DNA of 25,911 nt, taken from positions 1 through 25,911 of the forward strand of contig JAQXRK010000046.1 in the NCBI GenBank assembly GCA_029218485.1. Direction: 5' to 3'. The DNA comes from a bacterium (GTDB taxonomy: Bacteria; Bacillota; Clostridia; Christensenellales; CAG-138). Below the pieces are notes generated by a model that was not told the origin of the DNA, made no database searches, and saw only the letters and a list, made by a program, of their open reading frames with translations. Shown here piece after piece: positions 17,233 through 24,875 of this stretch. The position numbers and the translations under genes were made by a program. Positions within the stretch are counted from its first letter, which is position 1, and every line of letters starts with the position of its first letter.

Positions 17233-17413
17233 GCCACCTTTGATTCGCGTCAAAAACGTATCCGCTGCCGGCAATGCAGCATAGGACACTTGACACCCGC
17301 TCGGCAAATGCAGCTACCGCAGGTGAACACCATCCGCCGCTTAGATTGGAGGATTTTGTCGTATGGGTCAAGCAACCGGCGACATAGGCTATTGGTGTGG
17401 AGGTGCAAAGACC

Positions 17414-18097
17414 ATGCAGTTGTTTGATCTCTTCTGTGAGTTGTTTTTTCTTGCCGGCTATGTTCGCAACGGTTCGTCGTTCCCGGAACCGCTTCCGCAG
17501 GAGGAGGAGCAGGCCTGCCTCAAGGCGCTAGCGGGCGGCTCTGAGGAGGCGCGGGAAAAGCTGATTGCCCATAATCTGCGCCTTGTTGCGCACATTGCAA
17601 AAAAATATGCCCGTGCCGGACGGGATATCGATGACCTGATCTCGATCGGCGCTGTCGGATTGATCAAAGCGGTCTCCACGTTTGACGCGTCCAAGGGATC
17701 GGCGCTGTCCGCATATGCCAGCCGCTGTGTGGAAAACGAAATTCTGATGAGCCTTCGGGCCGAGCGCAAGCAGGTTTCGGAAGTGTCGTTGAGCGATGCG
17801 GTGGGGGTCGATAACGACGGAAACGACGTGACTCTGATGGATATTCTCGGCGGGAATCCGGATACCGTGATGGATGAGGTGCAGGCTCGTCTGGACACGG
17901 AACGGATCCGGAAAACGATGCGGGAGGTCCTGACCGAGCGGGAATACGTCGTGGTTCGTCTGCGGTTTGGCCTCTTTGGCGCATATCGTATGGCGCAGCG
18001 GGAGGTGGCAACGCTGCTCGGCATATCCCGGTCGTATGTGTCCCGTATAGAAAAAAGGGCGCTCTCCAAATTGAGAACTGCATTGTCGGCACAGTAG
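17414..18097 (+). CDS. sigK: Sporulation sigma factor SigK (pro-form, uninterrupted)
   Basis: A 227-residue sigma-70 protein. The ATG at 17414 is preferred over 17363 because GGAGGTG at 17399-17405 is 8 bases away and the protein then aligns with Bacillus pro-SigK. Residues 1-15 (MQLFDLFCELFFLAG) form a hydrophobic pro-sequence before YVRNGSSFPEPL; the Bacillus cut by SpoIVFB falls at the same spot, before the Tyr. Region 2 has AHNLRLVAHIAKKYARAGRDIDDLISIGAVGLIKA, and region 4 ends in GISRSYVSRIEKRALSKL. SigK directs late mother-cell genes for coat and cortex. No skin-type element splits the gene. It stands alone after a terminator, and no obvious terminator follows. Confidence 0.9.
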   Translation: MQLFDLFCELFFLAGYVRNGSSFPEPLPQEEEQACLKALAGGSEEAREKLIAHNLRLVAHIAKKYARAGRDIDDLISIGAVGLIKAVSTFDASKGSALSAYASRCVENEILMSLRAERKQVSEVSLSDAVGVDNDGNDVTLMDILGGNPDTVMDEVQARLDTERIRKTMREVLTEREYVVVRLRFGLFGAYRMAQREVATLLGISRSYVSRIEKRALSKLRTALSAQ

Positions 18098-18111
18098 TGC
18101 GCTTTTCTCCC

Positions 18112-18141
18112 TTGCCAGAGTATGGGTGGAAATGATATACT
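18112..18141 (+). promoter_or_regulatory. Vegetative promoter for the DUF1846 gene
   Basis: TTGCCA at 18112-18117, an 18-base spacer, and an extended -10 TGATATACT at 18133-18141. The predicted transcription start, about 18148, is next to the ATG at 18149. Confidence 0.7.
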
Positions 18142-18148
18142 ATAGCGC

Positions 18149-19633
18149 ATGAGGAAAATTGGTTTCGACAACGATAAATATGTAGGCATGCAGTCCGAGA
18201 AAATTCGCGAACGGATTGCACAATTTGGCGACAAGCTGTATCTGGAGTTTGGCGGAAAACTGTTTGATGATTATCATGCTTCCCGCGTGCTGCCCGGTTT
18301 TTTACCCGACAGCAAAATCAATATGCTCCAGACACTGCGGGACGATGCGGAGATCATTCTTGCCATCCATGCGGGCGATATTGAGCGCAACAAGGTCCGA
18401 AATGATCTGGATATCGCCTATGATGCGGAGGTGCTTCGGCTGATCGATGCATTCCGGCAAAAGGAACTGCTCGTCGGCGGCGTCGTGATCACCAGGTATT
18501 GCGGCCAGCCGGCTGCCGATGCGTTTGCAGAGCGCCTGATACGGCTCGGCATCCGGGTGTATCGGCATTACCCCATTGCCGGATATCCTGCCAATGTACC
18601 GCTGATCGTCAGCGACGAAGGGTTCGGAAAGAATGACTATATCGAGACGACGCGCCCTCTGGTCGTCGTTACGGCGCCCGGCCCCGGCAGCGGGAAGCTG
18701 GCGGTGTGCCTTTCTCAGCTGTATCATGAACATAAGCGCGGCACGCGGGCAGGCTATGCAAAGTTTGAAACGTTTCCCATCTGGAACCTGCCGCTGCAGC
18801 ACCCGGTCAATTTGGCGTATGAGGCTGCGACGACCGATCTGGACGATGTCAACATGATCGATCCGTTCCATCTGGAGGCATACGGCGTTACGACGGTCAA
18901 CTACAATCGCGATGTGGAATCCTTCCCGGTTTTGAACGCGATTTTTGAGCGCATCTCCGGGCAATCGCCCTACCATTCGCCAACGGACATGGGCGTCAAT
19001 ATGGCGGGGTACTGTATTTTTGACGATGAGGCGGTCTGCGCCGCTGCCAGGCAGGAGATCATCCGCAGATACTATACCGCCCTGTGCGGCTGCAAGCGCG
19101 GCACGCTGCCGGCAGATCAGGAGATTCGGTCGGAATACATTATGAACCGCTGCGGCGCAACGCCGTCGGATCGGCCCGTCATTGAAGCGGCGCTGCAAAA
19201 AGCGGAGGAGACGGGCGAGCCCGCCATGGCGATCGAACTGCCGGACGGCCGCATGATCACCGGCAAGACGTCGCCCCTGCTCGGCGCATCGGCCGCTGCC
19301 CTGCTCAACGCATTGAAGGCGCTCGGCGGAATCCATGATGGGATCGATCTGATCTCGCCGATCGTTATCGCGCCGATTCAGAAGCTGAAGACGCGCCATC
19401 TGGGCAACCAGAATCCGCGCCTGCACAGCGATGAGATTCTGATCGCGCTCTCCATCTGTGCGGCAACCAACCCGACCGCTGCACATGCGATGGAGCAACT
19501 GGACAAGCTCAAAGGCGCGGAAGCGCATTCGAGCGTGATCCTTTCACGCGTGGATGGCGACACCTATCGGAAGCTCGGGATCAATTTCACCTGCGAACCG
19601 CGCTATCAATCGAACAACCTGTACCATAAATAG
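18149..19633 (+). CDS. DUF1846 family protein with P-loop-like motif
   Basis: A 494-residue protein of normal family length. It starts KIGFDNDKYVGMQSEKIRER and contains LYLEFGGKLFDDYHASRVLPGF, both hallmarks of DUF1846. A P-loop-like GPGSGK (residues 178-183) in APGPGSGKLAVCLSQLYHE suggests phosphate or nucleotide binding. Structures exist for the family, but I know of no established reaction. No ribosome site is seen; GGTGGA at 18124-18129 is too far away, and the promoter places the transcript start at the ATG. The next in-frame ATG (18188) would delete the conserved N-terminus, so 18149 stands. It lies between sigK and a peptidase gene. Confidence 0.92.
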   Translation: MRKIGFDNDKYVGMQSEKIRERIAQFGDKLYLEFGGKLFDDYHASRVLPGFLPDSKINMLQTLRDDAEIILAIHAGDIERNKVRNDLDIAYDAEVLRLIDAFRQKELLVGGVVITRYCGQPAADAFAERLIRLGIRVYRHYPIAGYPANVPLIVSDEGFGKNDYIETTRPLVVVTAPGPGSGKLAVCLSQLYHEHKRGTRAGYAKFETFPIWNLPLQHPVNLAYEAATTDLDDVNMIDPFHLEAYGVTTVNYNRDVESFPVLNAIFERISGQSPYHSPTDMGVNMAGYCIFDDEAVCAAARQEIIRRYYTALCGCKRGTLPADQEIRSEYIMNRCGATPSDRPVIEAALQKAEETGEPAMAIELPDGRMITGKTSPLLGASAAALLNALKALGGIHDGIDLISPIVIAPIQKLKTRHLGNQNPRLHSDEILIALSICAATNPTAAHAMEQLDKLKGAEAHSSVILSRVDGDTYRKLGINFTCEPRYQSNNLYHK

Positions 19634-19636
19634 GGC

Positions 19637-19666
19637 TTGTTGGAAAAGACCGCTTTGTGATACAAT
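19637..19666 (+). promoter_or_regulatory. Vegetative promoter for the peptidase-efp operon
   Basis: TTGTTG at 19637-19642, an 18-base spacer, and an extended -10 TGATACAAT at 19658-19666. It begins right after the DUF1846 stop and predicts a start near 19673, just before the ribosome site GGGAGG at 19676-19681. Confidence 0.7.
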
Positions 19667-19690
19667 AAACTGTCTGGGAGGTTGCGCGAT

Positions 19691-20758
19691 ATGCAAAACA
19701 GAATTGAGAGACTCCGAAAGAAAATGAAGGAGTGTGGGCTGGACTGTGCGCTTGTCACCGGTTTGGCAAATATTCGGTATTTGTCCGGCTTTACAAGCTG
19801 TGATGCAACGGTGCTGGTGACGGACAAGTCCTGCTGCCTGTTTACGGATTTTCGTTATACCATTCAGGCCGCCGAACAGACGAAGGGATACGAGATCATT
19901 GAACCTGCAGCGGGCAGGCTGACCGAGAGCATACGGGAGATCATGGAACGCGATGGCTGCAAGCGCTGCGCGTTCGAAGAGAATGTGATGACCGTAGGCC
20001 TCTATGAGCGGATGCAGGCTTTGCCGGTCACCTTTGTACCGTGGGGGGATGCACTTGCAGCGCTGCGGATACTCAAGACACCGGAGGAGATCGAAAGCCT
20101 GCAGCGTGCGCAAACGCTCGCGGATCGTTCGTTTTCTGAACTGCTTAGCCGGATACATCCCGGTATGATGGAGCGCGAGGTGGTTGCAGAGCTCAACTAC
20201 ATCGGCGCAAGACTCGGCAGCGAAGGCGCATCGTTCGATCCGATCGTTGGGGCCGGACCGAATGGCGCTATGTGCCATGCCGTGCCCTCCGAACGCCGCC
20301 TTGAGAACGGTGATCTGGTGGTGCTCGATTTCGGGTGCATCGTGAATGGATACCATTCCGATATGACGCGTACGTTTGCCGTTGGATCGGTTAGCGATGA
20401 GTGCCGCCGCATTTACGATATTGTATTGGAGGCGCATGAACGCGCACTGCGGGCACTATCTCCCGGAATTACCGGCAGGGAGCTGGATGCAATCGCGCGC
20501 GACTATATCGAAGCGCAGGGCTACGGGAAGTGCTTTGGTCACAGCCTCGGCCATGGATTTGGCCTTGAGATCCACGAACAGCCTGCCGCATCCGTTCGCT
20601 CAGAAACCGTGTTTGAGCCGGGCATGACCATCACCATTGAGCCGGGCATCTATATCGAGGGTCTTTGCGGCGTCCGCATCGAGGACTGCTGCGTTGTGAC
20701 CGAGAACGGCTATCTGGACTTCGTCAGTTCCCCAAAGGAACTGTTGACGATTTCATAA
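19691..20758 (+). CDS. M24-family Xaa-Pro peptidase
   Basis: A 355-residue protein. The ATG at 19691 is 9 bases from GGGAGG; the in-frame TTG at 19682 abuts that site and is unlikely. An N-terminal creatinase-like domain (about 1-125; LVTGLANIRYLSGFTSCDA) precedes a pita-bread metallopeptidase domain with all five metal ligands visible: Asp213, Asp224, His288, Glu317 and Glu331. These sit in LDFGCIVNGYHSDMTRTF, GHSLGHGFGLEIHE, TIEPGIYIEG and VRIEDCC. The enzyme removes an N-terminal residue before proline or splits Xaa-Pro dipeptides. An M24 peptidase next to efp is a classic Firmicutes pair (YqhT-efp in Bacillus). Which of PepP or PepQ it is cannot be told. Confidence 0.95.
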   Translation: MQNRIERLRKKMKECGLDCALVTGLANIRYLSGFTSCDATVLVTDKSCCLFTDFRYTIQAAEQTKGYEIIEPAAGRLTESIREIMERDGCKRCAFEENVMTVGLYERMQALPVTFVPWGDALAALRILKTPEEIESLQRAQTLADRSFSELLSRIHPGMMEREVVAELNYIGARLGSEGASFDPIVGAGPNGAMCHAVPSERRLENGDLVVLDFGCIVNGYHSDMTRTFAVGSVSDECRRIYDIVLEAHERALRALSPGITGRELDAIARDYIEAQGYGKCFGHSLGHGFGLEIHEQPAASVRSETVFEPGMTITIEPGIYIEGLCGVRIEDCCVVTENGYLDFVSSPKELLTIS

Positions 20759-20797
20759 ATAACGAAAACAATCAATGATTGGGAGGAACAGAGCACT

Positions 20798-21355
20798 ATG
20801 ATTATGGCAGGCGATTTTCGCAAGGGCGTAACCGTTGAAATCGATGGGCAGGTATGGTCCATTGCAGATTTTCAGCATGTGAAACCGGGCAAGGGCGCAG
20901 CGTTTGTCCGTACCCGCCTCAAGAACGTGATGACCGGCGCGGTGCTGGAGCGCACGTTCAGCCCGACGGACAAATACCCCAAGGCGCACATCGAGACCAA
21001 GGAAATGCAGTACCTCTACAGCGACGGTGAGCTGTACTATTTCATGGATGTGGAATCCTATGAGCAGATTCCGCTCAATCATGATCAGGTGGAGGATGCC
21101 ATCAACTTCATCGTTGAGAACGAGAACGTAAAGGTTCGTTTCTTTAAGGGCAGCCCGTTCTCCGTCGAAGCGCCGAACTTTGTCGAGCTCACGGTTACGC
21201 ATACCGAGCCCGGCGTCAGGGGCGATACCGCGACCGGAACCACCAAGCCCGCTGAGCTGGAAACCGGATATAAGATCAATGTTCCGCTGTTCGTAAACGA
21301 GGGCGACCGCATCCGCGTGGATACCCGCACCGGGGAATACATGGAGCGCGTCTGA
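20798..21355 (+). CDS. efp: Translation elongation factor P
   Basis: A 185-residue protein, the usual length, with three beta-barrel domains: the KOW-like first domain (GDFRKGVTVEIDG), the OB middle, and the C-terminal GDRIRVDTRTGEYMERV. The tip loop HVKPGKGAAF has Lys32, the residue modified in many bacteria. EF-P rescues ribosomes stalled at polyproline stretches. The wall hydrolase and other proteins here with proline runs would be plausible clients. GGGAGG at 20781-20786 is the ribosome site, 11 bases from the ATG. It is probably co-transcribed with the peptidase 39 bases upstream. Confidence 0.98.
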   Translation: MIMAGDFRKGVTVEIDGQVWSIADFQHVKPGKGAAFVRTRLKNVMTGAVLERTFSPTDKYPKAHIETKEMQYLYSDGELYYFMDVESYEQIPLNHDQVEDAINFIVENENVKVRFFKGSPFSVEAPNFVELTVTHTEPGVRGDTATGTTKPAELETGYKINVPLFVNEGDRIRVDTRTGEYMERV

Positions 21356-21388
21356 CGTATACTAACGATCGACAGGGAGGTAACAACC

Positions 21389-21814
21389 ATGAGCTATATC
21401 TCGGAAAAAGTAGCCTATCTGGACGGACTGGCCGATGGACTTGCAATTGACGATGAGAAGCAGGGGAAACTGCTGCGCGGCATCATCGATGCACTTGGCG
21501 CGATTGCCGAGGAACTGGAAGAGCAGAACGAGGCATATGACGATCTGTCCGATTGCGTCGATGAGATCTACGAGGAGTTGGATGCGATCGACTGCGAACT
21601 CTACGGCGACGACGAGGACTGCGAGTGCGAGGATGATTTTCTCGAGGTTGTTTGCCCGTCCTGCGGCGAAACGATTTACTTTGATGAGGACATGCTCGAA
21701 TCGGAGGATGGGCTGATCTGCCCTGCCTGCAACGAGCCGGTGGACATCGAGCTTTGCTGCGGCGATTGCGATTGTGATTGCTGTGATGAAGATAATGTAC
21801 CGGATGAGGACTAA
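21389..21814 (+). CDS. CD1247-type acidic protein with zinc ribbon and Cys-rich tail
   Basis: A 141-residue protein. The N-terminus MSYISEKVAYLDGLADGL and the following helix (about 22-70) match a clostridial family known as CD1247 N-terminal domain proteins. A very acidic stretch follows, then a zinc ribbon with CPSC (89-92) and CPAC (111-114). The tail ELCCGDCDCDCC (121-132) adds six cysteines; the protein has 14 in all. The function is unknown; the ribbon suggests zinc binding and a protein- or nucleic-acid-contact role. The gene has GGGAGGT at 21374-21380 and is 33 bases after efp, so probably in the same operon. A perfect terminator closes it. Confidence 0.85.
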   Translation: MSYISEKVAYLDGLADGLAIDDEKQGKLLRGIIDALGAIAEELEEQNEAYDDLSDCVDEIYEELDAIDCELYGDDEDCECEDDFLEVVCPSCGETIYFDEDMLESEDGLICPACNEPVDIELCCGDCDCDCCDEDNVPDED

Positions 21815-21847
21815 CCGCATCATCCGAACCGCAACGATTTGACCTGT

Positions 21848-21876
21848 ATGCCGGCCGCAAAAGCGGCCGGCATTTT
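21848..21876 (+). terminator. Perfect intrinsic terminator after the CD1247-type gene
   Basis: ATGCCGGCCGC at 21848-21858 pairs without mismatch with GCGGCCGGCAT at 21863-21873 around an AAAA loop, followed by TTTG (four Ts with the end of the stem). It separates the efp operon from dgt. Confidence 0.92.
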
Positions 21877-22024
21877 GTGTGGAAACCCATATGGAAACGG
21901 AAAGCGGCTGAAACAGGCGGTTTTTTTCCAAATTGGCAGGAAACACGCAAGTTGTGGTGTATTATTCACTCATGGAGATTCTCATGGAATCCAGACACGA
22001 TCATTGTAAGATGGGAGCTTGCTT

Positions 22025-23023
22025 ATGAATTGCAGAGAGTATGCGGAACAGGCGGAGGTCCAGCTGCTGTCGCGTTATGCCACGCTCGTCAAAGACAGCC
22101 GCGGAAGAGAACGCCCCATTGAGCCCTGCGCGCTGCGGACGGATTTTATGCGGGACCGCGATCGCATTCTGCACTGCAAATCCTTCCGGCGGCTCAAGCA
22201 TAAGACACAGGTGTTCCTTGCGCCGCAGGGTGATCACTATCGAACGCGGCTCACGCATACGCTCGAAGTATCGCAGATTGCCCGCACCATATCCCGTTCG
22301 CTTCGCCTGAACGAGGACTTGACCGAAGCGATTGCCATGGGGCACGACCTTGGACACACGCCGTTCGGCCACAGCGGGGAGGATGTATTGAACCGTTTGG
22401 TACCCGGCGGCTTTGAGCACAATGTGCAGAGCCTTCGGGTTGTGGAGCTGTTGGAGAACAACGGAGAGGGGCTGAATCTCACCTTCGAGGTTCGGGACGG
22501 TATTTTGCACCATAAGCGCAGCGGTACGCCTGCAACCATGGAGGGCAAGGTGGTTTCCATTGCCGACCGGATTGCCTATCTCAACCACGATATTGACGAT
22601 GCGGTGCGTGCCGGGGTCATCAGCGAGTCGGATTTGCCGGGCACATGCGTCGAGGTGCTCGGCGGCAGCCATCGCGCGCGCATCAACACGATGATTTATG
22701 ATGTGGTGGAGCAAAGCATGGACCGCCCGGATGTGCAGATGTCCGATGCGGTAGCGGAACAATTTCAGAAACTGCGGGAATTTATGTTTGCGCGTGTGTA
22801 TTACAACCCCGTCGCCAAGAGCGAGGAGGGCAAGGCCAAGCGCGTGGTGGAGCAATTGTTTGAGTACTATTGCGAACACTTGGAAGAAATGCCTGCCGAG
22901 TTTTTGCTGCGGCGCACACAGGATGGAGAAGAGCGCGTAGTGGCGGACTTCATCGCCTGTATGACGGATAATTATGCCATTCGGGATTACGAGCGGCTGT
23001 TTGTTCCACGATCCTGGGCATAA
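22025..23023 (+). CDS. dgt: Deoxyguanosine triphosphate triphosphohydrolase-like protein
   Basis: A 332-residue HD-domain protein. The ATG at 22025 is 7 bases from GGGAG at 22013-22017; the in-frame TTG at 22019 is too close to it. Motifs include RDRDRILHCKSFRRLKHKTQVF at the start, His78 in RLTHTLEV, and His107-Asp108 in GHDLGHTPFGH. Later motifs are FEHNVQSLRV and ADRIAYLNHDIDD. These enzymes cleave dNTPs to nucleoside and triphosphate and thereby adjust the nucleotide pool. Its place upstream of dnaG and rpoD is common in clostridia. Whether it prefers dGTP is not shown by sequence. No clear promoter was found in the 148 bases after the terminator. Confidence 0.93.
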   Translation: MNCREYAEQAEVQLLSRYATLVKDSRGRERPIEPCALRTDFMRDRDRILHCKSFRRLKHKTQVFLAPQGDHYRTRLTHTLEVSQIARTISRSLRLNEDLTEAIAMGHDLGHTPFGHSGEDVLNRLVPGGFEHNVQSLRVVELLENNGEGLNLTFEVRDGILHHKRSGTPATMEGKVVSIADRIAYLNHDIDDAVRAGVISESDLPGTCVEVLGGSHRARINTMIYDVVEQSMDRPDVQMSDAVAEQFQKLREFMFARVYYNPVAKSEEGKAKRVVEQLFEYYCEHLEEMPAEFLLRRTQDGEERVVADFIACMTDNYAIRDYERLFVPRSWA

Positions 23024-23087
23024 TGCAGGAAAGCTGCGGATTCTGTCGAATAAACTATCTGAGAATTTGCAGGGGAGGGAGAAGGAC

Positions 23088-24854
23088 ATGGCGTTTCCGG
23101 ATGCATGGCTGGACGAGCTGCTGGCCAAAAATGACATCGTGTCCGTCATCTCCTCCTATATGGAGCTCAAGCCGAAGGGTCGGCGTCTGTGGGGTCTTTG
23201 TCCGCTGCATGGAGAGAAGACCGCTTCCTTTTCGGTATCGCCGGACAAGCAGATGTTCTATTGCTTCGGATGCCATGCTGGCGGTACGGTCATCCAGTTT
23301 ATCATGCAAATGGAGCGGCTGACCTTTGTGGAGGCGGTGCGCACGCTTGCCAATCGCGTCGGAATGGAGCTGCCGGATCAGGCAGATGATGCCGGTCTGC
23401 AGCGGGAACGCGCATACAAGGAGCGCCTGTACGAGGCATGCAAGGCTGCTGCGCGCTTTTTTATGGAAACGCTGATTGGCCCAAACGGTGCTCCGGGACG
23501 CGCTTATCTCGCCAAGCGGGGGCTGACGAGCGATTCGGTCAAGCGATTCGGCATCGGCTATGCGCCGGATTCCTGGGATGCGCTGAAAAAGCATCTGCAG
23601 GAAGCCGGGTTTTCACAGCAGGAGCTATTGGATGCGGGCTTACTTGTGCATAATACGGACAGGAACTCCGTGTACGATGCTTATCGGAACCGTGTGATCT
23701 TTCCGATCATCGGCACGAACGGGCGTGTCCTCGGGTTTGGCGCCCGCGTGCTGAACAACGATAAGCCCAAGTATATCAACACGGGCGATACACCGATCTA
23801 CAACAAGCGCAACAACCTTTACGGGCTGAACCTCCACAAGGGACAGCGCTGTGAGGATCTGGTGATTGTTGAAGGATATACGGATGTAATCGGCCTGTTC
23901 GAGGCGGGGGTTACCAACGCTGTGGCGAGTCTGGGAACCGCGCTTACGGTTCAGCAGGCGCGGCTGCTCAAGCGGTTCACCCAGTTGGTGTACATTGCCT
24001 ACGATGGCGATGCCGCCGGACAAAACGCCACCATCCGCGGCTTGGATATCCTTTCGGCGGAGGGAATCGATGTCCGCGTTATTGTTTTCCCGGACAAGCT
24101 GGATCCGGACGAATTCATACGCTCCCACGGAAAGGATGCGTTCGATTCGCTCAAGGAGCATGCGCTTTCGCTCAATGCGTTCAAGCTGGAGAGCATGGCG
24201 CGCAGCTATACGCTCACCGATGAAAACGACCGCGAGCGATATGCAAAAGAGGCTTGCCGCTTTATTGCGGGGTTACAGCCCGTTGAGCAGGGCCGCTATT
24301 ACACGCAGCTCGCGCGCAAAACGGGTTATCCCGTGGAGGCGCTGCGGGCGCAGGGCGCAGCCGCAGGTTCGGTAGAACCGGCTCAGGAAAAGCGACCGGT
24401 GCGCATACAGCGACCAAGAAAAGAGGCGGAGACGGACAATCCGCGCCTGCGGGCGGAAAACGCACTGCTGCAGGCAATGGCGCAGTCGAAGGAGGCCACC
24501 ATGGCTGCGGTTGCGGAGGGCGCGCTGGAGCTGTTTGAAGACGACGCGCGCGGCGCGCTGGCTGCCGAGATCGTGGCTGCCTATGCGCAGGATATCCCAC
24601 CAAATTGCGCACGCATGCTCAATACCCTGCCGCAGGATATGGCGGAACAGCTTGCAGGTGTATTTCAGAGCGACATGCAATTGATGGAGCCGGTGAAAGC
24701 CGTGCAGGATTGCCTCAAACGCATCCGCCGGTATGATTGCAAGCGGCAGATTGAGACGTTGACAACGGAGCTTGCCGACAGTTCGATCGATCCGCATCAG
24801 CGGGAGAAGCTGATGCAGCAGATACAAAATTTAACACAACAGTTACGCGCTTGA
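23088..24854 (+). CDS. dnaG: DNA primase DnaG
   Basis: A 589-residue protein. The ATG at 23088 gives the standard start (FPDAWLDELLAKNDIVSVI) and follows a purine-rich GGGAGGGAGAAGG; an in-frame ATG at 22974 lies inside dgt. The zinc-binding domain has Cys38, His41, Cys59 and Cys62. The catalytic core contains the TOPRIM motif VEGYTD (Glu262) and DGDAAG (Asp306, Asp308). The C-terminal region (about 430-589) is the helicase-interaction part, rich in Gln, Ala and Glu. DnaG makes RNA primers at the replication fork. It is followed by rpoD, the macromolecular-synthesis operon arrangement, but no rpsU is present. Confidence 0.98.
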   Translation: MAFPDAWLDELLAKNDIVSVISSYMELKPKGRRLWGLCPLHGEKTASFSVSPDKQMFYCFGCHAGGTVIQFIMQMERLTFVEAVRTLANRVGMELPDQADDAGLQRERAYKERLYEACKAAARFFMETLIGPNGAPGRAYLAKRGLTSDSVKRFGIGYAPDSWDALKKHLQEAGFSQQELLDAGLLVHNTDRNSVYDAYRNRVIFPIIGTNGRVLGFGARVLNNDKPKYINTGDTPIYNKRNNLYGLNLHKGQRCEDLVIVEGYTDVIGLFEAGVTNAVASLGTALTVQQARLLKRFTQLVYIAYDGDAAGQNATIRGLDILSAEGIDVRVIVFPDKLDPDEFIRSHGKDAFDSLKEHALSLNAFKLESMARSYTLTDENDRERYAKEACRFIAGLQPVEQGRYYTQLARKTGYPVEALRAQGAAAGSVEPAQEKRPVRIQRPRKEAETDNPRLRAENALLQAMAQSKEATMAAVAEGALELFEDDARGALAAEIVAAYAQDIPPNCARMLNTLPQDMAEQLAGVFQSDMQLMEPVKAVQDCLKRIRRYDCKRQIETLTTELADSSIDPHQREKLMQQIQNLTQQLRA

Positions 24855-24875
24855 CAGGAAAGGAGTGGGGGTAAG

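Larger units (their letters stand above)
17106..17413. other. Unexplained 308-base stretch before sigK
   Basis: No convincing protein or known RNA family was recognised. Several small hairpins are possible on the + strand: CGAAA/TTTCG, CGATC/GATCG, GAGAG/CTCTC over about 50 bases, and GCTGC/GCAGC. A weak mother-cell-type promoter and a tiny minus-strand reading frame are listed separately. It may be a structured sigK leader. Confidence 0.5.

Noticed and set aside
17290..17295. A perfect TTGACA upstream of sigK
   Set aside because: No acceptable -10 hexamer lies 16-18 bases downstream.
16841..17371. Minus-strand open frame of 176 codons covering the sigK leader and the end of mltG
   Set aside because: The part over the leader has a fairly normal amino-acid mix, but the frame runs on antisense to mltG and through the mltG terminator, and no family is recognised; kept only as a note under the leader finding.
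17106..17413. tmRNA, SRP RNA, RNase P RNA or riboswitch in the sigK leader
   Set aside because: None of the conserved cores I know for these families is visible on either strand.
20769..20781. Small palindrome CAATCA-A-TGATTG touching the efp ribosome site
   Set aside because: Six-base arms with one central base cannot form a useful RNA hairpin, and no known operator matches; could be chance.
21358..21363. TATACT between efp and the CD1247-type gene
   Set aside because: No -35 element at the right distance and no extended TG; co-transcription with efp is simpler.
21933..21965. TTGGCA and TATTAT before dgt as a promoter
   Set aside because: The spacer would be 21 bases, too long for a SigA promoter.
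24851..24856. TTGACA just before rpoD
   Set aside because: It overlaps the dnaG stop codon and no -10 hexamer fits before the rpoD start.
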